Source of the DNA: Alphaproteobacteria bacterium | GTDB taxonomy: Bacteria; Pseudomonadota; Alphaproteobacteria; Caulobacterales; Hyphomonadaceae | Length of the DNA: 39,475 nucleotides | Assembly: GCA_018969425.1 (NCBI GenBank) | Contig: JAGWYJ010000030.1 | Location: forward strand, 1 to 39,475 | Direction: 5' to 3' | In this document: positions 17,784 to 25,775 of the stretch, piece by piece | How the letters are laid out: every line of letters starts with the position of its first letter | How positions within the stretch are numbered: position 1 is the first letter of the stretch | Translations under genes and position numbers: made by a program | The notes under the pieces: model-generated | Told to the model about the DNA's origin: nothing | Seen by the model: the letters and a program-made list of their open reading frames with translations, nothing else | The model's database searches: none

Positions 17784-18551
17784 ATGAAGCGACTGACTGG
17801 CAAGCGCGCGGTCATCACAGGCGGGGCGGTGGGCATTGGAGAGGCCTGCGCCCGGCGTATGGCTCAGGAGGGCGCCCAAATCGCCATCCTTGATATTCTT
17901 GACGTCGAGGGCCGACGCCTCGCGGCAGAGATCGTCCGGGAGGGCGCTTCCGCCATCTACATTTCATGCGACGTTCGTTCCGAGCGGCAGGTGTCTGACG
18001 CAATGACATCTGCAGCTAAGGCGATGGGCGGCCTCGATGTCCTGGTGAACAATGCAGGCATCTCAGGTTCCAGACGTCCGACACATGAACTCACTGAAGA
18101 AGAATGGGACCTCGTTCAGGCGGTCAACGTCAAGGGCGTATTCTTCTGCACGAAACACGCCATCTCACACATGAAGTCCGCCCGCGGCGGAAGCATCATC
18201 AATCTCTCGTCAATCTACGGTCTGGTCGGGGCAGCGGACGTTCCGGCCTACCACGCCTCAAAGGGAGCCGTCCGCCTGATGACCAAGACTGACGCGATGC
18301 TCTATGCGGCAGACGGGATCCGCGTGAACTCGATCCATCCGGGATTTATCGAGACAGATATGGTCCGGAAGTTCCTCAATGATCAACCCGATCCGGCGGC
18401 GGCTCGCGCAGGCGCCAGCGCGCTGCATCCTCTTGGCCGAATCGGCGTTCCCGACGATATCGCCTGGGGGTGCGTCTACCTCGCGTCCGATGAAAGCGGC
18501 TTCGTGACAGGTTCGGAGCTTGTCATTGATGGCGGATATACGGCGAGGTGA
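17784..18551 (+). CDS. Short-chain dehydrogenase/reductase (SDR)
   Basis: This 255-residue classical SDR uses NAD(P)H on an alcohol or ketone. The cofactor loop TGGAVGIG is near residue 11, NNAGISGS near 90, the catalytic serine sits in NLSSIYG near 143, and YHASK gives Tyr156 and Lys160. The SIHPGFIETDM segment follows. An acidic residue after beta-2 (AILDILD) favours NAD. It begins one base after the reductase stop, so it should share the FNR-type promoter. A role in redox balance or hydroxyacid metabolism at low oxygen is inference only; the substrate cannot be assigned. Confidence 0.88.
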   Translation: MKRLTGKRAVITGGAVGIGEACARRMAQEGAQIAILDILDVEGRRLAAEIVREGASAIYISCDVRSERQVSDAMTSAAKAMGGLDVLVNNAGISGSRRPTHELTEEEWDLVQAVNVKGVFFCTKHAISHMKSARGGSIINLSSIYGLVGAADVPAYHASKGAVRLMTKTDAMLYAADGIRVNSIHPGFIETDMVRKFLNDQPDPAAARAGASALHPLGRIGVPDDIAWGCVYLASDESGFVTGSELVIDGGYTAR

Positions 18552-18599
18552 AGGGGTCCAACTCCGCCGGATGCCATTTCCCACAGACTCTCTAAAACG

Positions 18600-18635
18600 G
18601 GAGGGACGCCCCGATGATCATCGGGGCGTCCCTCC
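18600..18635. terminator. Perfect 36-bp palindromic terminator between convergent genes
   Basis: Two 18-base arms (GGAGGGACGCCCCGATGA and its exact complement) abut with no spacer. On the minus strand the hairpin is followed by CGTTTTAGA, so it should stop the DUF883-type gene. On the plus strand no T-run follows, though it may still stop the SDR transcript. Confidence 0.75.
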
Positions 18636-18667
18636 TTGCCGAGGTTGTCGCGGGTCCTATCGACGGA

Positions 18668-18982
18668 TCAGCGACGGGTTGCAGTCCTGGCCCGCTGCCC
18701 GAGGGCGAGGCCGATCACCGCTACGGCTGCAATCGCGAGAGCCGCCGTCGCCGCCGGATGGGTCCTCATCTGCCGACCTGCTCCCTTAGCGGCCTTCACA
18801 CTCGTCTCTCGCGCCTGTCTCGCGAAGTCCGAGGCAGCGTCGACAAGAGCAGCGCCGGATTTCGACATCGTGTCGCCAGCATCCTCTCCGATATGTCTCG
18901 CCATTTTGCTCAGGCTATGAACGACATCCTGATAGACGTCCCCCACTTCCTCGGCGACGCGTCTGGATACGTTGTTGACCAT
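18668..18982 (-). CDS. DUF883-type (YqjD/ElaB-like) membrane-anchored protein
   Basis: This 104-residue protein is helical and amphipathic for most of its length (VAEEVGDVYQDVVHSLSKMA, then ARQARETSVKAAKGAGRQM). It ends in one membrane segment (AATAALAIAAVAVIGLALG, about residues 80-98) with a short arginine tail. This layout is that of the DUF883/YqjD/ElaB family, C-tail-anchored inner-membrane proteins linked to stationary-phase stress and, for YqjD, ribosome binding. The ATG at 18982 is chosen over two upstream ones because AGGAG precedes it at good spacing. An FNR/FixK-type box is centred 60 bp upstream. Confidence 0.75.
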   Translation of the reverse strand: MVNNVSRRVAEEVGDVYQDVVHSLSKMARHIGEDAGDTMSKSGAALVDAASDFARQARETSVKAAKGAGRQMRTHPAATAALAIAAVAVIGLALGQRARTATRR

Positions 18983-19035
18983 GGTTTTCTCCTGTTCTGG
19001 AGACGCCATTCGATCACGCGGAGAGCGTATCCTGC

Positions 19036-19049
19036 TTGACCGCAATCAA
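19036..19049. promoter_or_regulatory. FNR/FixK-type box upstream of the DUF883-type gene
   Basis: TTGACCGCAATCAA fits TTGAY-N4-RTCAA. Its centre is 60 bp before the start codon at 18982 on the minus strand, which gives a leader of about 19 bases if bound at -41.5. Confidence 0.78.
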
Positions 19050-19175
19050 CAGATCGCAGATCTCCGAGCGATCTGACGCATACCTCACTCGCATCCATCC
19101 ATTCACGACATTGATGACCCTCGTCACGAGCACACAGTCCAAGAACGCGGTCTGACTTGAAGCGGCGAACTCAGA

Positions 19176-20012
19176 TCAATGAGAGATGAAGATAGGGAAT
19201 GTCGGCTTCGCCAGGAGATCACGACTGACGCCGCCAAGAATGAGCTCCCGGACGCGGGACGCGCCATAAACTCCCATCACCAAAAGGTCTGAACCCGACT
19301 TGCCCATCTCAAGACGGAGAACGTCAGCCGCCGACGCGTCAGTCAGGTGATTTTCAATAAAGGTCATCGTGAGACCGTGAGCGTCGAAAAAACTTTCCAG
19401 CCATGGATCGCTCGTCCTCCCAGGACCAGCCCCTACTCGGACGACAGTGATGCTTTCGGCGCATTTAAGGAGAGGCCAGGCGTCCCTGAGGGCGCGGGCC
19501 GACTCCCGCGTTCCCTTCCACGCCACCATTATCCTTCGCCCCGTCAAAGGCTCATAGCCGGCATCGGGCAGCACAAGAACAGGCCCGCCCGACGCCATGG
19601 CGATCTGAGCCGCTGAGACCCGGTTCTGTCCAAGACTGGCCTGCACTGAGACTGGCGAGACCACAAGATCACATCGACGAGCGCAATCGAGGACGTCGTC
19701 GTCCAGATCGCCGTCAACGGTTCGCCACGCAGCGCTCGTTCCGGCGTCCCTGGCCGCCTGCTCAAGGCAGCGACGCGCTTGGTCGGACGCCTCAGACACG
19801 GCGTCTGCATGACGCTTCAGAAGCCTGTCGATGTCATCCGGCGGCATGAAGGCGAGCGCCTCTCCGGCCCCGTAAGTCCTCATAAGATCCGATCTCATGA
19901 ATAGGCCGGTAATCCGGGCCCCAAGCTTATGTGCAATCGCGGTCGCAGCCCGCGCGCGGAGCGTCGCCGCCGGGGTATCGTCCATCAATACCAGAATACT
20001 TTTGCAAACCAT
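19176..20012 (-). CDS. Universal stress protein (tandem UspA domains)
   Basis: This 278-residue protein has two Usp folds. The first begins KSILVLMDDTPAA at residue 3; the second begins RRIMVAWKGTRESARALRDA and ends with GVYGASRVRELILGGVSRDLL, matching the G-2X-G-9X-G nucleotide-binding pattern with glycine in place of the usual Ser/Thr. Tandem Usp proteins of this kind are often induced by oxygen limitation or stationary phase. The ATG at 20012 has GGGAGGG seven bases upstream; the frame continues upstream to 20102 without a ribosome binding site. An FNR/FixK-type box is centred 60 bp upstream. Confidence 0.9.
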   Translation of the reverse strand: MVCKSILVLMDDTPAATLRARAATAIAHKLGARITGLFMRSDLMRTYGAGEALAFMPPDDIDRLLKRHADAVSEASDQARRCLEQAARDAGTSAAWRTVDGDLDDDVLDCARRCDLVVSPVSVQASLGQNRVSAAQIAMASGGPVLVLPDAGYEPLTGRRIMVAWKGTRESARALRDAWPLLKCAESITVVRVGAGPGRTSDPWLESFFDAHGLTMTFIENHLTDASAADVLRLEMGKSGSDLLVMGVYGASRVRELILGGVSRDLLAKPTFPIFISH

Positions 20013-20064
20013 CACGCGCCCTCCCATTGAGAACGTCATTGTGGGCAACGGACGACAGTCATTG

Positions 20065-20078
20065 TTGACAGGGGTCAA
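20065..20078. promoter_or_regulatory. FNR/FixK-type box upstream of the universal stress protein
   Basis: TTGACAGGGGTCAA is a symmetric TTGAC-N4-GTCAA palindrome centred 60 bp before the Usp start codon (minus strand). The C/G variant at position 5 is common in FixK/DNR-type sites. Confidence 0.8.
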
Positions 20079-20106
20079 CCCGATCCGCCTTCCTGCAGAC
20101 ACGAGA

Positions 20107-20135
20107 ACGCCCCGGAGCGGCGATCTCCGGGGCGT
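20107..20135 (-). terminator. Hairpin terminator after the Hsp20 gene
   Basis: ACGCCCCGGAG pairs with CTCCGGGGCGT across a 7-base loop, 28 bp past the Hsp20 stop on the minus strand. The following T content is weak. It separates the Hsp20 transcript from the Usp promoter. Confidence 0.65.
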
Positions 20136-20162
20136 CCATTCAGTCCAGAGCTCGGGGCGGAG

Positions 20163-20633
20163 CTATTTGGCGGACTGAATCTCAATGGTCTTGGGTTCGG
20201 CGCCGGCATGCTTGGGCGCTGTGACACGGAGCACCCCATCAGCCATCACCGCCTTGATCTTGGCCGGATCTACGCTTGCCGGAAGACTGACAGACCGCTC
20301 AAATGCGCCGTAGCTTCTCTCAATCACTCGCCGCTGACGATCCTTGGTCTCCTTTTCCAGCTTCTTCTCACCGGAGATGGTCAGGACATCATCCTCGACG
20401 GTGATCTTAACGTCCCCTTGCGTCATCCCGGGTAGTTCAAACGCGTACTCGATCGCGCCCTTGGTCTCAGTCACGTCCATACAGGGCGACAATCCGGACA
20501 GAGCGCCTGAGGTCCATCCTCGCGACAGCTGATCGAAAATGCGATCAAGTTCCCGCTGCACCGGAGTGAAAACTCCACCCCCAGATCGGGGAAAGGGCGC
20601 CAGAAAGCTCTCGCTTCCAACATGATTATTCAT
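20163..20633 (-). CDS. Small heat-shock protein (Hsp20/alpha-crystallin)
   Basis: This 156-residue ATP-independent chaperone has the alpha-crystallin domain at about residues 47-150 (YAFELPGMTQGDVKITVEDD, ERSYGAFERSVSLP, ADGVLRVTAPK). It ends with an IEIQSAK tail. The ATG at 20633 is set by AGGAG upstream; the open frame to 20684 has no such site. It is analogous in class to HspX of the mycobacterial DosR regulon. An FNR/FixK-type box lies 77 bp upstream. Confidence 0.93.
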   Translation of the reverse strand: MNNHVGSESFLAPFPRSGGGVFTPVQRELDRIFDQLSRGWTSGALSGLSPCMDVTETKGAIEYAFELPGMTQGDVKITVEDDVLTISGEKKLEKETKDRQRRVIERSYGAFERSVSLPASVDPAKIKAVMADGVLRVTAPKHAGAEPKTIEIQSAK

Positions 20634-20702
20634 GCGCAGCTCCTGTAATGATTTGCCAGCCTCATCGGAGTGCGAGAACACCATGGTGAGCGAGGAGGAG
20701 CG

Positions 20703-20716
20703 TTGACCCCGGTCAA
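20703..20716. promoter_or_regulatory. FNR/FixK-type box upstream of Hsp20
   Basis: TTGACCCCGGTCAA is a perfect TTGAC-N4-GTCAA palindrome centred 77 bp before the Hsp20 start. It sits in the short gap after the P-type ATPase stop codon, supporting an independent Hsp20 promoter. Confidence 0.82.
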
Positions 20717-20723
20717 TCAGATC

Positions 20724-23258
20724 TCAGCTTGATGCTTTTTTCGTCTGTCTTTCATGCCCTCGCACGGCGAGCAGATCCGATCTCGTCAAGATCCCCATCC
20801 AACCGCCAGCCGGAAGAGAGAGTGCAAGCGTGATCCAGGCCGCAGGATCTGTTGGCCAGGCCACTCGAAAGACTGACGAGAGCGAAGGATGAAGGAATAT
20901 CGAAACGGTGACCACCGTGACACCTAAGGCGATAATCCAGAACACCATGCGACCTGAGTGAAAGAGAGACTGAGATTTTCCAAAACTATCTGCCAATGCT
21001 AGCGCCAATGTTGAGGCGATAAGAGAGGCGAAGCCGACGCCTCGCGCCTCCGTCTCTGAGCCCAAAGCCAGCCAGAAAGCGTAGGACGCCAGGATAAAAA
21101 CAAGCAGCACGCCCCCCTGAAGCAGCGCCAGGCTCAGTTGCGTCAGCCCGAAGAGCGATTCCCGGGGATTTCGCGGCGGCTTGTCCATGGCGTCCGCTTC
21201 GCTCGGCTCGGATTCAAAGACCAGAGAGCAGACAGGATCGATCACGAGCTCGAGAAGAACCACATGCATGGGATACATCAGCGGAGGCAGTCCGAGCAGG
21301 ATGGGCAGCAGCGCCAGACCCGCAATAGGAAGATGGACCGCAGTGATGAACATCAGGGCCTTGCGGAGGTTTATGAAAATGCGACGACCCAGGCGAATGC
21401 CTCCTACGATCGACGGAAGACCATCATCCAATAAGACGATGTCCGCCGCTTCACGCGCAACGTCAGACCCCCTACGCCCCATCGCAATCCCGATATCCGC
21501 CGCTTCGAGGGCTGGAGCATCGTTGACCCCGTCTCCAGTCATCGCAACGATCTCGCCGCGTGACCGGAACGCTCTGACCAGTCTGAGCTTCTGATCTGGC
21601 AGAACACGAGCGAAGATGCGAACTGTCCGGATCCGATCGGCCAGAGCGTCGTCGGCAAGAGCGGCTATATCCTGCCCTGTCAGATACCCTCCAGACGTAT
21701 CTATGCCAGCCTGTCTTGCAATCTCCATGGCGGTCGGAGCGTAGTCGCCCGTGATCATCACGACATTTATTCCCGCTCGCCTCGCCTCGCCGATGGCCTC
21801 GACAGCTCCTGACCGTAACGGATCCAGAAATCCGATCAGGCCAAAGAATTCGAACTGTGCAAGGTCGGGATCGGCCTCTGGAAAATCACCTCCACGCCAT
21901 CCTGCGACTCCAAGAACACGAAGACCTGATGCTGCCAGATCCTCCAGCGCTCGTGTGGCGCGAGCTCTCGGCTCGCCCTGGAGCCCGCACAGGTCAAAGA
22001 TTGTCTCCGGCGCTCCCTTGGCCGCGGCGGTGCGTTCTGTCGGCGCATCCCATAACTGGATCACCGCTAGTCGAGATGATGTCAGAGGCCAGGTGCGGAC
22101 TGGAGACACCTGGGTTTCGGCTTTGACCCCCGAACGAACTGCACTTGTGACAGCGCGATCGATCGGATCCGTGGTTCCGACGCGCGAGGCAAGCGCTGCG
22201 ATACGGAGCAGCTGGCTTTCTCCGGATCCTGCTCCTTCCGGTATCCGCTTCTCACGCCCGCGCTCAGGGGTCCAAAGGCTTTCGACCTCCATCCTGTTCT
22301 CAGTGAGCGTTCCTGTCTTGTCCACACACAGAACGCCGGCGCCGCCAAGCGTTTCGATCACAGCTGACCGCCTGACAAGAACCCGGCGCCTGGCCAGACG
22401 CCATGCGCCGAGGGCCATGAATACGGCGAGCACCATGGGAAATTCTTCTGGAACAAGAGCGACGGCTACAGTCACTCCGGCAAGGATGCCTCCAATCCAG
22501 TCTTTGAACAGCCATCCGTATGTGAGGGCGACGACGCCGCAGAATGCGATCGCCATGCCTCCAAGGCCCGCGATCAGACCTGCTGAGCGTCGTTGCAGAG
22601 GCGTGAGCTCGAACTTGATCCCGCTCAGAGACGAACTCAGGCCGCCAAGAGCGGAGCGGGGACCAGTCGCCACAACCTCAGCCGCCCCATGGCCGCGAAC
22701 GACAAGCGTTCCTCCTAATAGACGATGTCGCTCAGGATCTTCGATGGGGACGTTATCCGTTCCACTTCCACAAGTGATTGGAAAGCGATCCACAGGAGCG
22801 GATTCTCCCGTCAGAATGCTTTCATCGATTCCAAGAGTATCGCCGCGCAGAAGACGAGCGTCTGCGGGAAGTCGCTCGCCCTCCCCGACAAGGATCACGT
22901 CGCCTCTGACGAGCTCGACCGAGGGTAGCCTTATCTCTCGACCGTCTCTAATCACACGAACGGTCGGCGCAGCGAGAGTACGCAGAGCTCGCAGAGCTCT
23001 TTCGCTTCGCACCTCCTGAACAATCACAAGAGCAACTGCGAGACACGCTCCAGAGGTAAGAAAAAGACCTTCTCCGAGATCACCAATGGACAGATAGATC
23101 GCCGCTGCCAGAAAGAGCAGCAGAAACATCGGCTCTCGAACGGCCCTTAGGACGATCATCCACAATGACCGGGTCTCGGCATCCGGCCACTCGTTTCGTC
23201 CCTCAGCGAGAAGACGCCGCTGCGCCTCGAGTGACGTCAGTCCAATCACATCATCCAC
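20724..23258 (-). CDS. P-type cation-transporting ATPase (P2-like, ion unknown)
   Basis: This 844-residue inner-membrane pump has the full P-type core: an N-terminal cation-ATPase domain (LTSLEAQRRLLAEGRNEWP), the actuator LTGES, the phosphorylation motif CVDKTGTLTENRM with Asp313, and MTGDGVNDAPAL. The M4 motif reads VPEEFPMVLAV where SERCA-like pumps have PEGLP. M6 reads LLELVIDPVCS where they have an N-x-x-T-D pattern. Calcium ligands are therefore not conserved and I do not assign the ion. The start is GTG in a G-rich context. It lies 35 bp after DUF2267, so the two are probably one operon. CtpF in the DosR regulon is the functional parallel. Confidence 0.9.
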   Translation of the reverse strand: MDDVIGLTSLEAQRRLLAEGRNEWPDAETRSLWMIVLRAVREPMFLLLFLAAAIYLSIGDLGEGLFLTSGACLAVALVIVQEVRSERALRALRTLAAPTVRVIRDGREIRLPSVELVRGDVILVGEGERLPADARLLRGDTLGIDESILTGESAPVDRFPITCGSGTDNVPIEDPERHRLLGGTLVVRGHGAAEVVATGPRSALGGLSSSLSGIKFELTPLQRRSAGLIAGLGGMAIAFCGVVALTYGWLFKDWIGGILAGVTVAVALVPEEFPMVLAVFMALGAWRLARRRVLVRRSAVIETLGGAGVLCVDKTGTLTENRMEVESLWTPERGREKRIPEGAGSGESQLLRIAALASRVGTTDPIDRAVTSAVRSGVKAETQVSPVRTWPLTSSRLAVIQLWDAPTERTAAAKGAPETIFDLCGLQGEPRARATRALEDLAASGLRVLGVAGWRGGDFPEADPDLAQFEFFGLIGFLDPLRSGAVEAIGEARRAGINVVMITGDYAPTAMEIARQAGIDTSGGYLTGQDIAALADDALADRIRTVRIFARVLPDQKLRLVRAFRSRGEIVAMTGDGVNDAPALEAADIGIAMGRRGSDVAREAADIVLLDDGLPSIVGGIRLGRRIFINLRKALMFITAVHLPIAGLALLPILLGLPPLMYPMHVVLLELVIDPVCSLVFESEPSEADAMDKPPRNPRESLFGLTQLSLALLQGGVLLVFILASYAFWLALGSETEARGVGFASLIASTLALALADSFGKSQSLFHSGRMVFWIIALGVTVVTVSIFLHPSLSSVFRVAWPTDPAAWITLALSLPAGGWMGILTRSDLLAVRGHERQTKKASS

Positions 23259-23293
23259 GATCCGGCCGCCCCCCCCGGAAAACCGCGGTCAGA

Positions 23294-23734
23294 CTACAGC
23301 GCCCAGGCCCTCACAGGCCAGAACTCCCTCAGGGGCTTTGGAAGGTGCTGGATGATTTTTCGAACCTCGCCCGGATCGATCCGGTCAGCCATGACTGTCA
23401 GAACGCTGGAAGCGATATCGTTTGCGTCCCTCTGACAGGCGCCCATCGTCCGCGCCCGAATTTCCTGAAGAAAGACCGCCGGGTCGCGACCACCCCTTGG
23501 CGCCTCAAGCGGCTTCCATCCCTCAAGAAAGACCCCCCTCAGGAGCATAGGCAACTGGGCGGAAAGACCGGAGACCTGGTCTGCCGTCAGATGGTCCCTA
23601 AGGACATGCAGGACGGCCCGAAGAGCAGAATAAGCCTGCTGACGGGTCAGAGGCTGAAGGTCTGTCTCGATGGCCCGAAGCCACTCATTGGTCTCCTGAA
23701 CGGTCGTGTCAAAAACGGCCAGACCTGTCGACAT
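23294..23734 (-). CDS. DUF2267 domain protein
   Basis: This 146-residue soluble protein matches DUF2267, a helical family of unknown function: TVQETNEWLRAIE near the start, then QQAYSALRAVLHVLRDHLT, QLPMLLRGVFLEGW and MADRIDPGEVRKIIQHLPK. DUF2267 proteins often sit beside Hsp20, Usp and BON genes in stress clusters, as here. The ATG at 23734 is preferred to a GTG two codons upstream; AAGGA lies nine bases before it. It is the first gene of a probable operon with the P-type ATPase, and the FNR/FixK-type box is 105 bp upstream. Confidence 0.82.
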   Translation of the reverse strand: MSTGLAVFDTTVQETNEWLRAIETDLQPLTRQQAYSALRAVLHVLRDHLTADQVSGLSAQLPMLLRGVFLEGWKPLEAPRGGRDPAVFLQEIRARTMGACQRDANDIASSVLTVMADRIDPGEVRKIIQHLPKPLREFWPVRAWAL

Positions 23735-23831
23735 GAACACTTTCCTTCTGAAGCATCAGACCATTGCGAGCGTCGCCGGACCGGGCTCGGCTCCTCATCG
23801 TTTATACCTGTCAGAGGTATTCCAGATCGTG

Positions 23832-23845
23832 TTGATCGGGATCAA
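23832..23845. promoter_or_regulatory. FNR/FixK-type box shared by two divergent operons
   Basis: TTGATCGGGATCAA is an exact consensus site centred 105 bp before DUF2267 (minus strand) and 74 bp before the phasin-like gene (plus strand). One dimer could activate both directions because the site is palindromic. Confidence 0.82.
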
Positions 23846-23911
23846 CGTCCTGGCGTCTCCCATCCGGCACACCCCACGCAGCTGGTTTCGTGGAAGCTGA
23901 AGGAGGCCATC

Positions 23912-24166
23912 ATGCCGAAAGACACTACAGGTCACGCAAGTCGCTCCGATGCCGGTTCGGCTCTCAACGGTTTCTGGACCTCACGATCCGATCCGCTCCA
24001 GATGTGGTCCCGGACCTGCGACCTTTACTCCCGATATTTCGCTGCTCTTTCGAAAGCGCAGAGTCCTGAGGGTCTGATGGCGGCGAACGCTGAGCTTCTT
24101 GCTGGAGGCATGGAGGCAATCGGAGGCAGATCCTCCTCCAGCAATGGTCATGCATCAGCCCCTTAA
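23912..24166 (+). CDS. Small phasin-like protein
   Basis: The start of this 84-residue protein is fixed by AAGGAGG six bases before the ATG. The core NGFWTSRSDPLQMWSRTCDL, then FAALSKAQSPEGLMAANAEL, is an amphipathic helical pattern like that of phasin-family proteins (DPLQ-W-LYxR-FxxLxxAxSPEELMxxxAEL), which coat polyhydroxyalkanoate granules. The length is shorter than most phasins and I found no polyester synthase nearby, so the call is tentative. The tail is Ser/Gly-rich. The FNR/FixK-type box 74 bp upstream places it in the island regulon. Confidence 0.5.
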   Translation: MPKDTTGHASRSDAGSALNGFWTSRSDPLQMWSRTCDLYSRYFAALSKAQSPEGLMAANAELLAGGMEAIGGRSSSSNGHASAP

Positions 24167-24236
24167 GGGCGCTCCGCAGGTCCTGTCCTGGTCTGCCCTG
24201 TCGCGCATCACTCATATCCCAGAGGCCCGAGGCGTC

Positions 24237-25529
24237 ATGTCGATCATTTCCCTTCAAACGTCACTGCGTCCGTCCTTCGCCCGGCGGTCCGATACCCGAA
24301 CTCAGGAGGCGTCGAACAATGATCTGTGCCTGATCATGAAGGCGCTGCTTGAGTCTCACCGAGAGGATAAACCAGGGTCGACAAATGGCACGTTCTCCCC
24401 CTCCCCCGACGCACTGACGTCATCTCTGGAAGACAAGTGTGAGGCGTCAGGACTTCTTGATCGGTCCGGAGCATTGGTCTCTGATCTCCTTTCCCAGCTC
24501 ACTCACATCAGATCTCATCTCGCTGATCGCCTTATTGAGCGCGAAGAGGAGGGGCGTCACGGGATCATGCGAGTCGAGGACGCGCCTTCAATCGGCCTAC
24601 GGATACTTCCGGATTTTTCAGGGGCGATCCATTCGCCGATGATCCCGGTCGAGCACAAGACAGGAGACAAGCTATATGACCTGTCCCTGCTTCTGATCAG
24701 TTTGCTCGAGAGCGGTCAGAGGTCGCAGGCCAATATTGCGATGAACACGTATTTTGACGCCGCGAGAGAGCCTGATCAGGACCTTGGGGTTCTTTCATTC
24801 TTCATGGCGGTGCGTTCGCTTGATCGTGCAGCCGACGCCTGCTCGGGCGGAGATTCCAGGACGGCCGATAAAAGAGTCCAGCTTGCGAAGTCAATAATGG
24901 CGACGACCTCGCCTGCGGTCGCTGCACTATGCGTCGCCTCTCCTCAATCCTCCTCGCTTCTCGGTCTCCGTATCGCGACGGAGCTCTCCGGGCCATGCGG
25001 CGCACGTCGTCTGAACGCTGCGTCCATTCTCAACGAACTTCGTCAGACGATCTGGTCAGGCCCGCTCGCAAGCGCAGGACAGGAACCCGCAGGCAGGGCG
25101 ACCGTTTACAGGCTGCTCGCTCAGAGGGCTCTTTCGGCTGTCGCGGCGAACTGCTCCGTCGTCGCAGAGGCTCCCTTCCTTGAGGCGCCCGCGCGGGTTC
25201 TAATCGAGGCGGCGGCGCGTGGAGGCCCCTTTGCGGGCGTGTGGACAGGCGCTCACCGCGATCTCACCGCCCTCCCGTCTATGGAGGCCGGCCGCCCAGA
25301 AGCATCCGTCAACGCACACGGCCCTGCGTCTAGGAGCGTCTCCGATGCTCCGGATGGGTGGCTCTCTTTGAACCATCGACGGGACGAGGATGTCCCTGTC
25401 TCGGTCAGCGCCGTTCTACGCCACATAGGCGCCCAGAGACGGGTATGGGAGTACGGCGCCCATTCGAGAGACCTCGGCTACCGGAGAGCGAGTTCGGGTT
25501 GCGCGACGTCGCTTTCCATCCGGCCCTGA
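24237..25529 (+). CDS. Degenerate homologue of the bifunctional aminoglycoside phosphotransferase/ATP-binding protein (Rv2004c-like)
   Basis: This protein of about 430 residues retains the skeleton of the family that fuses an APH-type kinase to an AAA_33-type P-loop kinase. Matches are KLYDLSLLLISLLESGQRSQ at 145-164 (family: VLYDLAFLLMDL), ARRLNAASILNELR after the P-loop position, and VVAEAPFLEAPARVLIEAAA with PFAGVWTGA. The key residues have gone: the HGDLH catalytic loop is absent before residue 145, and the P-loop position (about 231-241) reads VASPQSSSLLG with no GxxGxGKS. It is probably catalytically dead or repurposed. The start is uncertain (24237, with GAGG upstream). It lies 70 bp after the phasin-like gene, likely in the same operon, and ends at a strong terminator. 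Confidence 0.6.
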   Translation: MSIISLQTSLRPSFARRSDTRTQEASNNDLCLIMKALLESHREDKPGSTNGTFSPSPDALTSSLEDKCEASGLLDRSGALVSDLLSQLTHIRSHLADRLIEREEEGRHGIMRVEDAPSIGLRILPDFSGAIHSPMIPVEHKTGDKLYDLSLLLISLLESGQRSQANIAMNTYFDAAREPDQDLGVLSFFMAVRSLDRAADACSGGDSRTADKRVQLAKSIMATTSPAVAALCVASPQSSSLLGLRIATELSGPCGARRLNAASILNELRQTIWSGPLASAGQEPAGRATVYRLLAQRALSAVAANCSVVAEAPFLEAPARVLIEAAARGGPFAGVWTGAHRDLTALPSMEAGRPEASVNAHGPASRSVSDAPDGWLSLNHRRDEDVPVSVSAVLRHIGAQRRVWEYGAHSRDLGYRRASSGCATSLSIRP

Positions 25530-25563
25530 GGCCCCCGGTTCGGTCTGCCCGGGCGCCTTTTTT
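25530..25563 (+). terminator. Intrinsic terminator
   Basis: GGCCCCCGG pairs with CCGGGCGCC (one C-C mismatch) across a 10-base loop and is followed by TTTTTT. It begins immediately after the stop codon of the degenerate kinase-like gene. The remaining 210 bp up to the next gene hold nothing I can identify. Confidence 0.85.
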
Positions 25564-25775
25564 GACTGCCGGATGGGGCTTGCGCCATTTGCACCCGGCG
25601 AGTTGGCCGTCTCCAATCTTCTGATCGTCATCATCCAAGGGTTTTGAGCCCCCTGTTGACCTGAACAGTTTTGTTCCCCTCTTGGCCTGTCGTCTCCTCC
25701 GTGTCGGAACGGTCGAGTATCAGTACCGGAGCGAACACTCCCAGGGACGCGCCATACGAACCGGCTCTCTCCCAT

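Noticed and set aside
19114-19127. Candidate extra FNR-type box (ATGACCCTCGTCAC)
   Set aside because: Both half-sites lack the outer T/A, and a perfect box already lies closer to the DUF883-type gene.
21751-23019. Long plus-strand open frame (about 420 codons)
   Set aside because: It is antisense to the P-type ATPase, rich in Arg, Ser and Pro as expected of a shadow frame in high-GC DNA, and has no recognisable domain or ribosome binding site.
23165-23911. Plus-strand frame extending the phasin-like protein upstream
   Set aside because: It overlaps DUF2267 and ATPase coding sequence antisense; the AAGGAGG before the ATG at 23912 shows that only the last 84 codons are used.
25653-25670. TTGACCTGAACAG sequence resembling an FNR-type half-site
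   Set aside because: The second half-site does not match, and it lies between convergent genes where no start codon would use it.
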